Source: an uncultured Colwellia sp. (GTDB taxonomy: Bacteria > Pseudomonadota > Gammaproteobacteria > Enterobacterales > Alteromonadaceae). Taken from it: 64,000 bases of DNA. The notes under the pieces were generated by a model that saw nothing but the letters and a program-made list of their open reading frames with translations, was not told where the DNA came from and ran no database searches. The stretch spans positions 62,001-126,000 of the forward strand of contig CAJXQM010000005.1 of the NCBI GenBank assembly GCA_913058145.1, in the 5' to 3' direction. This document shows, in pieces, positions 1-8,016 of this stretch (the first letter of the stretch is position 1; the number at the start of each line of letters is the position of its first letter). A program made the translations under genes and the position numbers.

Positions 1-820
1 TTTCACCAAATAAACATAAATGTAATTTCCCTGAGGAACTGACGCGTAAACGGTTACAACTTTTACAAAAATCTTTTGAATAGGGCATGATTAAACCAAT
101 GCGTCCTTGATAATCAGGGTGGTAAAATTCTTGAGCAGGTCCTGCTGCGCGATCCTGAATAACAGGCAACCAACCATCAAGAATTAAATTTTGTTTAATA
201 CGTGAACCTTGTACATGTTGTGCATCAAAAAATTTCTGGTTATCACCGGTTTGCATTAATTCTATAAAACGTAAAGTGACCGGTGTGTCTTTTAACCAAT
301 CTAAATAGCTTTGAATATCTCTACCACTGTATTCACGCATTAATACCGTATTTACTTTCACGCTCGGCCGACCATCGGCTAGTGCCATGTCAATACCTTT
401 TAAAATGGTATCAAGTTTATTATGGCCGGTAATGGCAAGAAATTTACGAGGATCTAAACTATCAATGCTGATATTTATGGCATCAATGCCCGCATCTAAC
501 CACATAGGTAAGTGTTCAGGTAATTTAAAACCGTTACTGGTAATAGCAACTTTTTTAATTCCTTGGGTTTGTTTGCAAAGATTAATAATATCGGGTAAAT
601 CTTTACGGAGTGCGGGCTCACCACCCGTGATGCGAATTTTTTCTGTACCTAAACTGGCAAAAGCAGCAGTTAAGCGCTTTATTTCAGCGAGTGACATAAA
701 ATCGCGCGGAGTATCACATTGATAACCGTCAGGTAGGCAGTAATTGCAACTAAAGTTACATACGTCAGTGATTGATAGGCGCAGATAATAAAATCTGCGA
801 CCGAAGTTGTCTGTTAACAT
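1..820 (-). CDS. moaA: GTP 3',8-cyclase MoaA (3' end outside window)
   Basis: Radical-SAM enzyme for the first step of molybdenum cofactor synthesis, turning GTP into the cyclic pyranopterin precursor together with MoaC. About 273 residues are visible; some 50 C-terminal residues lie beyond the left edge. The N-terminal cluster motif is C21-x3-C25-x2-C28, followed by the SAM-binding GGEP at 66-69. The C-terminal cluster cysteines C252, C255 and C269 have the 3 and 14 residue spacing of characterised MoaA, and the sequence FCKSCNRLR is typical. The ATG is preceded by GGAAAGG. A Moco-type leader precedes it and moeA, of the same pathway, is divergent. Confidence 0.96.
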   Translation of the reverse strand, partial: MLTDNFGRRFYYLRLSITDVCNFSCNYCLPDGYQCDTPRDFMSLAEIKRLTAAFASLGTEKIRITGGEPALRKDLPDIINLCKQTQGIKKVAITSNGFKLPEHLPMWLDAGIDAINISIDSLDPRKFLAITGHNKLDTILKGIDMALADGRPSVKVNTVLMREYSGRDIQSYLDWLKDTPVTLRFIELMQTGDNQKFFDAQHVQGSRIKQNLILDGWLPVIQDRAAGPAQEFYHPDYQGRIGLIMPYSKDFCKSCNRLRVSSSGKLHLCLFGE

Positions 821-821
821 G

Positions 822-960
822 TCACCTTTCCAAATGTGGGAGGCTAACGTGTTTCCTTGTTAACCCTGGTAGCAAGCTATTTACAAAAAAAAGCTGCTAC
901 GGCTTATAATTACTTGACCTTATTTTTGAAAATATAGGCGTTAGCAATTACAGCTCGGTG
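822..960 (-). promoter_or_regulatory. Moco riboswitch-like leader of moaA
   Basis: Read on the minus strand, this leader forms nested pairings: GCTAACG (945-939) with CGTTAGC (849-843), weak outer CACC (960-957) with GGTG (826-823), and an internal 9-bp hairpin with one bulge between 900-892 and 878-869. The 3' end carries CCTCCCACATTTGGAAAGG directly before the moaA ATG, so the ribosome binding site sits inside the structure. Position and fold match the Moco RNA motif known upstream of gammaproteobacterial moaA operons. The pairing is seen in the sequence; the family assignment is from memory of the motif. Confidence 0.7.
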
Positions 961-1160
961 TAAATTATTTATAGTCGTATGACTAAAATTAAGTATATAT
1001 CATTTAATAGAAACTATCGTAATTGATTTTGAGTGTGATTATTTTGATCTGCAACAATAAATACCGGATGTGTTTAGCATAAAAGTTAAATCGCTATTAC
1101 ATTATTGTCAAAGTAAGCGATACTAGCGTCATTGAAAAGTTAAAGTTAAGTGAGTACTGT

Positions 1161-2396
1161 ATGTCTGATTGTTGTTCTGCCCCTGGTTTATTGCCTTTTG
1201 AACAGGCGCTGCAAAATATGTTGTCACAAATAACCCCTGTTACTGAAACCGTTAATATAGCAATAGAACAAGCGATGAATGCTGTATTAGCACAAAATAT
1301 CTCTAGTCCACTGAATGTACCTAATCATGACAATTCAGCCATGGATGGTTATGCTTTTGCACTTAAAAGTTTTAAACAAAGTAAAACGTTGACCTTGGTG
1401 GGTCGCTCGATGGCAGGTGCCCCATATCAAGGGACATGTAAATTAGGCGAGTGCATCCGTATTATGACGGGCGCTAAAATGCCTGTGTGTTGTGATAGCG
1501 TTGAAATGCAGGAAAATGTTCAGGCAAACGATGATGACATTACTTTCTTACAAGAAAAGCAGTTGGGCTCTCATGTGCGAAAAGCGGGTGAAGATATTCA
1601 ATTAGGGCAGCAAGTACTCCCTAAAGGTCATAAAATATCAGCAGTAGATATTGGTATCTTGGCTTCGCTTGGTATTAGCGAAGTGAGTGTTTATCGTAAA
1701 TTAACAGTAGCGTTAATTGCCACAGGTGATGAGCTAAAATTACCCGGGCAAGCGTTAAATTCGGGTGATATATATGAGAGTAACAGTTTTGTGTTACGAG
1801 GCATGTTAGAAAAGCTAGATGTTGATGTTATTGATTTTGGTGTGATTAAAGATGATTTTGATGCAATAAAAGCGGCTTTTGTGAGTGCTGATAACCAAGC
1901 CGATGCTGTGATTTCATCTGGTGGCGTTTCTATTGGTGACGCTGATTATACCAAGACTGTATTAGATGATTTGGGTAAAATTGGTTTTTGGAAAATAGCA
2001 ATGAAACCGGGTAAACCATTTGCTTTTGGTAAGTTGCCTAATAGCGTCTTTTTTGGTTTACCGGGCAACCCAGTTTCAGCATTAGTCACGTTTCACCAAT
2101 TAGCGTTAGTTGCGTTAACTAAAATGCAAAATGCACAGCCGTTAAAGCGTACAATATTACAAGTGAAATGTACCTGTGATTTAAGAAAATCTCCCGGACG
2201 TATGGACTTTCAGCGGGGGGTGTTGAGTGTAAATGAGCAAGGCGAAAATGTTGTGTTATCAACGGGTTCTCAAGGCTCAGGTATTTTATCTAGCTTAGCG
2301 AGCGCTAATTGTTTTATTGTTTTAGCGTCTGATCAAGGAAAGGTGACCGCTGGAGAGGTAGTGACGGTGCAGCTATTCGATCAGTTTATTTGTTAG
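1161..2396 (+). CDS. moeA: molybdopterin molybdenumtransferase MoeA
   Basis: Inserts molybdate into adenylylated molybdopterin in the last step of cofactor synthesis. The 411 residues match the usual MoeA length. Visible motifs are DNSAMDGYAF (substrate loop, about residue 53), MTGAKMP, SGGVSIGDADYTK in the MoCF/MogA-like domain and FGLPGNPVSA near residue 300. It is divergent from moaA, so the two genes share the 821-1160 region. The N-terminus begins MSDCCSAPG, an unusual cysteine pair before the conserved region; FeoB in this window has a similar Cys/Ser-rich start. It ends at a convergent junction with hemL. Confidence 0.96.
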   Translation: MSDCCSAPGLLPFEQALQNMLSQITPVTETVNIAIEQAMNAVLAQNISSPLNVPNHDNSAMDGYAFALKSFKQSKTLTLVGRSMAGAPYQGTCKLGECIRIMTGAKMPVCCDSVEMQENVQANDDDITFLQEKQLGSHVRKAGEDIQLGQQVLPKGHKISAVDIGILASLGISEVSVYRKLTVALIATGDELKLPGQALNSGDIYESNSFVLRGMLEKLDVDVIDFGVIKDDFDAIKAAFVSADNQADAVISSGGVSIGDADYTKTVLDDLGKIGFWKIAMKPGKPFAFGKLPNSVFFGLPGNPVSALVTFHQLALVALTKMQNAQPLKRTILQVKCTCDLRKSPGRMDFQRGVLSVNEQGENVVLSTGSQGSGILSSLASANCFIVLASDQGKVTAGEVVTVQLFDQFIC

Positions 2397-2410
2397 CCAT
2401 TAATCTTGTT

Positions 2411-2494
2411 GCTGTATAGCTTAATTTAGGTGTCAACAGTACTCATTGACTTGCGTCAACTCCGTGCATTTTCCTTTAAATTAAACCATACAGC
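2411..2494. repeat. palindromic intergenic repeat, copy 1
   Basis: A large imperfect hairpin between the convergent moeA and hemL genes. Outer pairings are GCTGTAT (2411-2417) with ATACAGC (2488-2494) and TTAATTTA (2421-2428) with TAAATTAA (2477-2484); the inner hairpin is TTGAC-TTGC-GTCAA (2446-2459). The core reappears, inverted, at 62308-62391. It may also serve as a bidirectional terminator. Confidence 0.75.
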
Positions 2495-2532
2495 TTAAAG
2501 CTAAATAGCTAAGTTTTTAATGAAATTATTAT

Positions 2533-3840
2533 TTACAGTTGTGCGAAACACTTAGCCGCAGCTTCAAGGGTTTTCTCTATAATATCATCGCTATGCGCGG
2601 TAGATAAAAACCCTGTTTCAAACGCTGATGGTGCAAGGTAAACACCGTGCTCAAGCATTAAATGAAAGAAGCGATTAAATTTTTCACTATCACAAGCAAT
2701 TACTTGTTCAAAAGTTGTTATTGGTTGGTCGTCATCAGTAAAGAAAAAACCAAACATAGCACCCACATAGTTAATACTTAAATTAACACCATGTCGTTCT
2801 GCTGCGGCTTTTAAGCCCATCGCTAATTTTTCAGTCGCAGCAGTTAGTTGTTTATGTTTATCACCTTTTGCTAATTCTGTTAACGAGGCCAGACCTGCCG
2901 CCATAGCTATTGGGTTACCTGAAAGTGTGCCGGCTTGATATACTGGGCCTATAGGCGCAATGTAATCCATGATCTCTTGTTTACCACCAAAAGCACCTAC
3001 TGGCATACCACCACCAATAACTTTACCCAAGGTAGTTAAATCTGGTTTGATATTGTAATGTGCTTGAGCGCCGCCCAATGCTACGCGAAAGCCTGTCATT
3101 ACTTCATCGAAAATCAATACGGAGCTGTATTGATCACATACTGCACGTAAGCCTTCAAGGAAACCTTCAACAGGCGGAATACAATTCATATTGCCTGCTA
3201 CTGGTTCAACGATAATACAGGCGATTTGATCAGGGTATTTAGCAAAGATTTCTTTTACTTGTTCAATGTTATTATAACTAACAGTTAACGTGTGCTTGGC
3301 AAAATCAGCGGGAATACCTGGAGAGTTTGGTATACCCAATGTTAATGCGCCAGAACCAGCTTTGACTAGTAATGAGTCAGCATGACCATGATAGCAACCT
3401 TCAAATTTTAAAATTTTATCACGGTTAGTGTAACCACGGGCTAGGCGAATAGCACTCATGGTAGCCTCTGTACCAGAGCTAACCATACGCAGTGATTCCA
3501 TTGATGGTACTAATTCACGTACTTTTTCCGCCATGGTTATTTCTAGCTCTGTAGGGGCACCAAAACTCAAGCCATTCTGGGCAGTGTTAATTACCGCTTC
3601 TAAAATTGCAGGGTGGTTATGACCTAAAATCATGGGTCCCCATGAGCCAACATAATCAATGTAAGCATTATCATCTGCATCATAAATATAAGCGCCTTGA
3701 GCGCGCTTAATAAAAGGTGGGATACCACCAACACCATTAAAAGCGCGTACAGGAGAATTAACGCCACCAGGGATCACTTTTACTGCTTTAGAAAATAGTT
3801 GTTCTGACTTATTCGTCACTAAATTTGTTGTTTGGTTCAT
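2533..3840 (-). CDS. hemL: glutamate-1-semialdehyde 2,1-aminomutase
   Basis: PLP- or PMP-dependent aminomutase that makes 5-aminolevulinate from glutamate-1-semialdehyde in the C5 route to tetrapyrroles. At 435 residues it has the family length plus a few extra N-terminal residues. The PLP lysine is K273 in [33 protein letters not shown] (121-135) and FDEVMTGFR (244-252) are the other cofactor and substrate motifs. A second haem gene, hemJ, lies 4 kb away on the same strand, but pyrB and the protease gene lie between, so a shared transcript is unlikely. The 3' end faces the palindromic repeat. Confidence 0.97.
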   Translation of the reverse strand: MNQTTNLVTNKSEQLFSKAVKVIPGGVNSPVRAFNGVGGIPPFIKRAQGAYIYDADDNAYIDYVGSWGPMILGHNHPAILEAVINTAQNGLSFGAPTELEITMAEKVRELVPSMESLRMVSSGTEATMSAIRLARGYTNRDKILKFEGCYHGHADSLLVKAGSGALTLGIPNSPGIPADFAKHTLTVSYNNIEQVKEIFAKYPDQIACIIVEPVAGNMNCIPPVEGFLEGLRAVCDQYSSVLIFDEVMTGFRVALGGAQAHYNIKPDLTTLGKVIGGGMPVGAFGGKQEIMDYIAPIGPVYQAGTLSGNPIAMAAGLASLTELAKGDKHKQLTAATEKLAMGLKAAAERHGVNLSINYVGAMFGFFFTDDDQPITTFEQVIACDSEKFNRFFHLMLEHGVYLAPSAFETGFLSTAHSDDIIEKTLEAAAKCFAQL

Positions 3841-3948
3841 CAGTTCACTCTTTATTTTTTCACTGGTTAATTATTTGACCAGAAAAAGATCAGTTTTCAC
3901 TCAGTAAATAAGGAAAAATTCATAGTTTATGTTCTTATAAATAAGGTG

Positions 3949-5001
3949 CTAGCGCTTATTTGTGTACCAGTTTACTTCTTTTTCATACTGGGTTAGTTGC
4001 TCTTCAACACCTAAGGTTAAGGCGAATAATGCCATTCTGACTAAAACACCATTTTGTGCTTGTCTGAAAATGGCTAAGCTATCTAAATCATTTAAATCTA
4101 TATCTAATTCATTTGCTTCTGGGCGAGAATCTCTCGGCAAAGGGTGCATAATAACGGTGTTTTCACGACAATATTGCTGATAAACACTTTTGTTTAAACT
4201 GAAATGCCCACGATATAACTCGGCTTCGTCTTTACTAGCAAAACGTTCTTGTTGAATACGGGTTTGATAAATTACATCGCAAGATAAGTTTCCTGCCATC
4301 GTGTCGGTGATAATAACTTGATGGCCCGCATTTTCAAGTGTTGAAACTATACTATCAGGCATTTGCAGTGCGGTTGGTGCTACCATAGTTATTTTGACAT
4401 TGTTATAAAGGCTGAGCAGTTTTGATAGTGAATGTACTGTGCGACCATGCTTTAAATCACCCATCAAAACAATATCAAGGTTGTCTAAGCCCTTGTTAAA
4501 ATGCATCATTTCAGATTGTATGGTAAATAAATCTAATAGTGCTTGTGTAGGGTGTTCATTAGCACCATCGCCCCCATTAATAACGGGCACTGTACTGCCT
4601 TGAGCAAATTTTTCAACTGAATGCATTTGTGGGTGACGCATGGCGATAACATCAGAGTAACCACTGATTACTTGTGCCGTATCAAATAAGGACTCACCTT
4701 TGCTAAGTGATGAGTTTTCTTGTCCGACGGTTTCTCTTACATAGCCACCTAGTAGATTAAAAGCCGTACCAAAACTCACTCTAGTACGAGTGCTAGGTTC
4801 GAAAAACAAATTACTTAAAATCGCTCCATCAAGAACTGTACATCGCTTTTTGCGAGCCGCGTAGGGTGCCATATTGGCGGAAATATCTAATATTCTGGCT
4901 ATTGCTTCGCGATCAAGTTGCGAAACGGACAAAATATGACTGCCTTGAAAATTCATCATATTAAAAGTATTTGAGAAAAAATTTGGCGAGAAATATAGCA
5001 T
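3949..5001 (-). CDS. pyrB: aspartate carbamoyltransferase catalytic subunit
   Basis: Catalyses carbamoyl phosphate plus aspartate to N-carbamoylaspartate in pyrimidine synthesis. The carbamoyl phosphate loop FFEPSTRTRVSF, the HPTQALLDLFTI helix, the DLKHGRTVHSL segment and HPLPR are all present. The 350-residue reading is longer than E. coli PyrB; the extra N-terminus (about 14 residues before MMNFQGSH) is probably untranslated, and Met15 or Met16 (near 4959 or 4956) could be the true start, but no start has a clear Shine-Dalgarno. No pyrI regulatory subunit gene follows, so this is either an unlinked or a PyrI-independent enzyme. Confidence 0.95.
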   Translation of the reverse strand: MLYFSPNFFSNTFNMMNFQGSHILSVSQLDREAIARILDISANMAPYAARKKRCTVLDGAILSNLFFEPSTRTRVSFGTAFNLLGGYVRETVGQENSSLSKGESLFDTAQVISGYSDVIAMRHPQMHSVEKFAQGSTVPVINGGDGANEHPTQALLDLFTIQSEMMHFNKGLDNLDIVLMGDLKHGRTVHSLSKLLSLYNNVKITMVAPTALQMPDSIVSTLENAGHQVIITDTMAGNLSCDVIYQTRIQQERFASKDEAELYRGHFSLNKSVYQQYCRENTVIMHPLPRDSRPEANELDIDLNDLDSLAIFRQAQNGVLVRMALFALTLGVEEQLTQYEKEVNWYTNKR

Positions 5002-5123
5002 AAAAAAGAGTTTTTTAAAATCACTTGTATAATACGAATAGAATAAACTCTCGCTGAATGATCAATCCATTGTTTCCATTGGTATGATTAAGGTAGATAA
5101 AATTAAGTTGTAAACTAGGGGAT

Positions 5124-5147
5124 AAAAAAGGCCGTTAAACGGCCTTT
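5124..5147 (-). terminator. rho-independent terminator of the protease gene
   Basis: AAAGGCCGT (5127-5135), loop TAA, ACGGCCTTT (5139-5147): a 9-bp GC-rich stem. On the minus strand it is followed by a run of Ts, just downstream of the stop codon of the trypsin-like gene. Confidence 0.85.
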
Positions 5148-5170
5148 ATTTGAAGAGGTGAGCGTTGCTA

Positions 5171-7300
5171 TTATTTTCTGCACTTAATACGAAGACTAAT
5201 AACCATTATTATCAATGACCACCAAGCTATGCTACCACTACTGCTAGTTGAGCTTGCTTCGAGGGGTGCAGGTGCAGGCGTTACTGGCTCAGGTGCTACT
5301 GGCTCAGGTGGTGTTGCAATTACAACTGGAGTAAAAACAACATTACGGATATGAGCATTATCATCACCTTCTGAGCTAAGCTGATCTTTTTTATATACCC
5401 AAGCAATATTATGCTCACCGGCGGGAAATTCAACAGATTCACTTTGGTAAGCAATTTCACCAGAGATAAAGTTAATTAACTCGCCATCAACATATAAATA
5501 GAGTGCATCAAAAGGTTCTTCAGGATCGTTGGTATTTTCTTCAGAGGATACTGACCATTCAAATGATAGTTCTCCTTCTCCAGCTACGGTCACCATGACG
5601 ATACTTTCTTCTTTATCGCCAATGCTACCACTGACTATGGCGGCAGCTTCAGTATTATCAAGCTTCCAAGCTGAGTTACCACCACTATACCAAGTTAATG
5701 CAACGTCAGCGCTAGATAGTTGTGTTTTTATCTCACTGGCTAGTGCGATAGTTTGCGCTATAATTTTAGCACTGCTGGTGGCTATTTCACTATTATCAGA
5801 GGCAATAATAATGTTAGCGCTATGGTTGCCAATTTCTGCAGCATCATAGTTAACCGGTAATAAACAAGTTGCTCCAGCAGCGATATTATGACAGTGGTCA
5901 CTCGTGATTGTAAAATTAACATCGCCATCAATAGTGAAGGTTAGGTTGGTACTTAATTCACTATTATTAACAATTTCTAGCGCTGAGCTTTGTGCTTTTG
6001 CTTTCGCTTGAATAGTAAAATCAAAGAATTGATCAATAGCGATGCCGTTGGTAATTTCATTAACCCAATCGCTAAAAACGGCTGTACGAGTATAAACCCC
6101 AGGAAACCCATCAGCAGCACAACCTATACCCCAGCTAACAATACCAATTTGCTGCCAGCCTTCATTAGTATTGATCATTAATGGACCACCACTGTCACCT
6201 TGACATGAGCCTTTGCCACCACCAGGAATAAATGCACAAATCATCGCATCAGAGAGCCCTATACTATTGGCGGTAAATGTTCCTTCAAAGGTATCAGTAG
6301 ATGATTGTGCTAGTATACTTTTACATTCTTCATTTGTAAGTAGCTGTAAATCCACTTGATGTAATACGTCAGGAAAGTCTGATGTTGGACCACCGTCAGC
6401 GTCGTAACCTTGTCTACCACCCCAACCCACAACGGTTACGGTACTGTTGTCTATGGCAAGTTGCGCTGTTGTAGTTAAATCAACTAAGGTTATTGCGGTG
6501 ATTGCTGGGTTAGTTACGCTATCAACCAATTCAATTAAGGCAATGTCATTGTTCAATTCAACATCTAGTTGGTAATCAGCGTGCATATAAATGCGTTTAA
6601 TGGCTTTTGCATTTTCAGCACCGTCACTTAAGTCATATTCACCCACATTAACTTTTAATTGCTGGGGCGAAACGCCGTTAACACAATGTGATGCGGTTAA
6701 TATCCATTTTTTGCCAAGGAAGGATGCGCCACAGGTCGATGATTGCACTGAAGCAGCTTCTTCGATAACAGTTAAGTTTGCGCTTACACCGATATTCTCT
6801 TTTAACGTAGCCCCGTCAGCTTGAGTAATAGAAACTGCAGGTATTGTACCCGCGAAATCTTCACCTAACGTACCACTGATGGCGCCTTCCACATTATTGT
6901 AGATAATCGCGCCACCACCACCACCTGCTTGACAGTTTTCTACTTTCACTGCAAAATCAATTTCACCACGTTCAATTAAACAAATTTTGTTAGTGGCATC
7001 AACGCACGGTGAATCACCAATGCCACAGTCGACGGTATAGCCTGCGGCACTACCTGCAACGCCACCACTGAAGGATTGGCTTTCATAGCTAGTATTATCA
7101 ACAGTTAATGTGGTCGATATATCATTCAAGGTATAAACCAACGCAGACATCCATGGCCAGTCGCCCTCGGTGGCAACTTCGCCACCGACAATCTTAGGTT
7201 TTACGGGAATTAATTCAGTATTTTTTGCTATGCTACTGTCGCTAATAAAAGCTACGCAGAAAAAAGCCATAATAAGAGCAGATTTTAAAGAGTACAGCAT
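5171..7300 (-). CDS. secreted trypsin-like serine protease with PA insert and GlyGly-CTERM-like tail
   Basis: Predicted S1-family endopeptidase of 709 residues. The ATG at 7300 is preferred because AGAGG lies 8 bases upstream and the protein then opens with a signal peptide; an in-frame ATG at 7357 would place 19 polar residues before it. Mature domain starts at IVGGE (37-41). Catalytic residues are His205 (LTASHC), Asp252 (NNDIAL) and Ser370 (GSCQGDSGGP). A protease-associated-like segment (about 65-182) with several cysteines is inserted early in the protease fold. Two beta-rich C-terminal domains follow. The tail SSSGSIAWWSL, hydrophobic stretch and RIKCRK resembles the GlyGly-CTERM signal cut by rhombosortase in type II secretion substrates. 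Confidence 0.88.
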   Translation of the reverse strand: MLYSLKSALIMAFFCVAFISDSSIAKNTELIPVKPKIVGGEVATEGDWPWMSALVYTLNDISTTLTVDNTSYESQSFSGGVAGSAAGYTVDCGIGDSPCVDATNKICLIERGEIDFAVKVENCQAGGGGGAIIYNNVEGAISGTLGEDFAGTIPAVSITQADGATLKENIGVSANLTVIEEAASVQSSTCGASFLGKKWILTASHCVNGVSPQQLKVNVGEYDLSDGAENAKAIKRIYMHADYQLDVELNNDIALIELVDSVTNPAITAITLVDLTTTAQLAIDNSTVTVVGWGGRQGYDADGGPTSDFPDVLHQVDLQLLTNEECKSILAQSSTDTFEGTFTANSIGLSDAMICAFIPGGGKGSCQGDSGGPLMINTNEGWQQIGIVSWGIGCAADGFPGVYTRTAVFSDWVNEITNGIAIDQFFDFTIQAKAKAQSSALEIVNNSELSTNLTFTIDGDVNFTITSDHCHNIAAGATCLLPVNYDAAEIGNHSANIIIASDNSEIATSSAKIIAQTIALASEIKTQLSSADVALTWYSGGNSAWKLDNTEAAAIVSGSIGDKEESIVMVTVAGEGELSFEWSVSSEENTNDPEEPFDALYLYVDGELINFISGEIAYQSESVEFPAGEHNIAWVYKKDQLSSEGDDNAHIRNVVFTPVVIATPPEPVAPEPVTPAPAPLEASSTSSSGSIAWWSLIIMVISLRIKCRK

Positions 7301-7448
7301 TTTTTGAACCTCTAATTTCAGTGTGTTCGCTCTTGACAAAACAACCCAAAAGCTCAAAATATTTAATTAATTGTTAACATTTATGAGAGTAAATACTTTG
7401 AATTTTAAAGCGAATGCAAGACCGAATAATAGCTTGAGTATAAAAGTA

Positions 7449-7482
7449 TTTCAGGATAAAACGTAGAGGTTTTATCCTGAAA
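7449..7482 (-). terminator. hairpin downstream of hemJ
   Basis: TTTCAGGATAAAAC (7449-7462), loop GTAGAG, GTTTTATCCTGAAA (7469-7482): a perfect 14-bp stem, 28 bases beyond the hemJ stop. Only a short T-rich stretch follows on the minus strand, so terminator function is likely but not certain. Confidence 0.7.
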
Positions 7483-7509
7483 TGTTAACTATTTTGATAG
7501 GTAAAGGCG

Positions 7510-7956
7510 TTAGATTGGTTTTACGTAAGCTAAAATAATGATTGCCAAAAGGACTAACACGGGAATTTCATTAAAAATGCGGTAGAATTTCCCTGAACGT
7601 GTGTTGTTGTCTTGTTGAAATGTTTTTACTAGCTTAAAGCAATAACCATGATAGCTAAGTAATACCATGACTAACGTTAATTTGATATGTAACCATTTTG
7701 AGGCGACAAACCAAGGGTAACCGTAAGCATAAATAATGATTAAACCAAACAAAACGGTTAAAATAGCAAAGGGAGTAATGAAATAAAGTAAGCGTCTCTC
7801 CATACCTTTCAATTGTTCAGCAACTTCTATAAATGAGGTTTCGGCATGATTTACAAATAAACGGGGTAAATAAAATACACCGGCAAACCAAGCAACCATA
7901 AAAAAAACATGAAAAGCTTTAAACCATAAAATATAATTTATTATAAACTCGCTCAT
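7510..7956 (-). CDS. hemJ: protoporphyrinogen oxidase HemJ (membrane)
   Basis: Small inner-membrane haem-synthesis enzyme oxidising protoporphyrinogen IX to protoporphyrin IX. The 148 residues contain four hydrophobic helices, with the conserved early histidine in WFKAFHVFFMVAWFAG and the SKWLHIKLTLV segment typical of the HemJ (former UPF0093) family. AAGGA precedes the ATG. It lies in a run of minus-strand genes between the ClC channel and the secreted protease, flanked by its own hairpin terminator. Confidence 0.93.
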   Translation of the reverse strand: MSEFIINYILWFKAFHVFFMVAWFAGVFYLPRLFVNHAETSFIEVAEQLKGMERRLLYFITPFAILTVLFGLIIIYAYGYPWFVASKWLHIKLTLVMVLLSYHGYCFKLVKTFQQDNNTRSGKFYRIFNEIPVLVLLAIIILAYVKPI

Positions 7957-8016
7957 TACTTTAATTTTCCTTTAATTTAATTTAATTCATGTAGAGTTAA
8001 TATCAACGGGACTAAT

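Noticed and set aside
387-722. Open frame on the plus strand
   Set aside because: Lies inside moaA on the opposite strand; moaA has all cofactor motifs.
5529-5849. Plus-strand open frame of 106 codons
   Set aside because: Antisense to the C-terminal part of the secreted protease, with no ribosome binding site or family resemblance.
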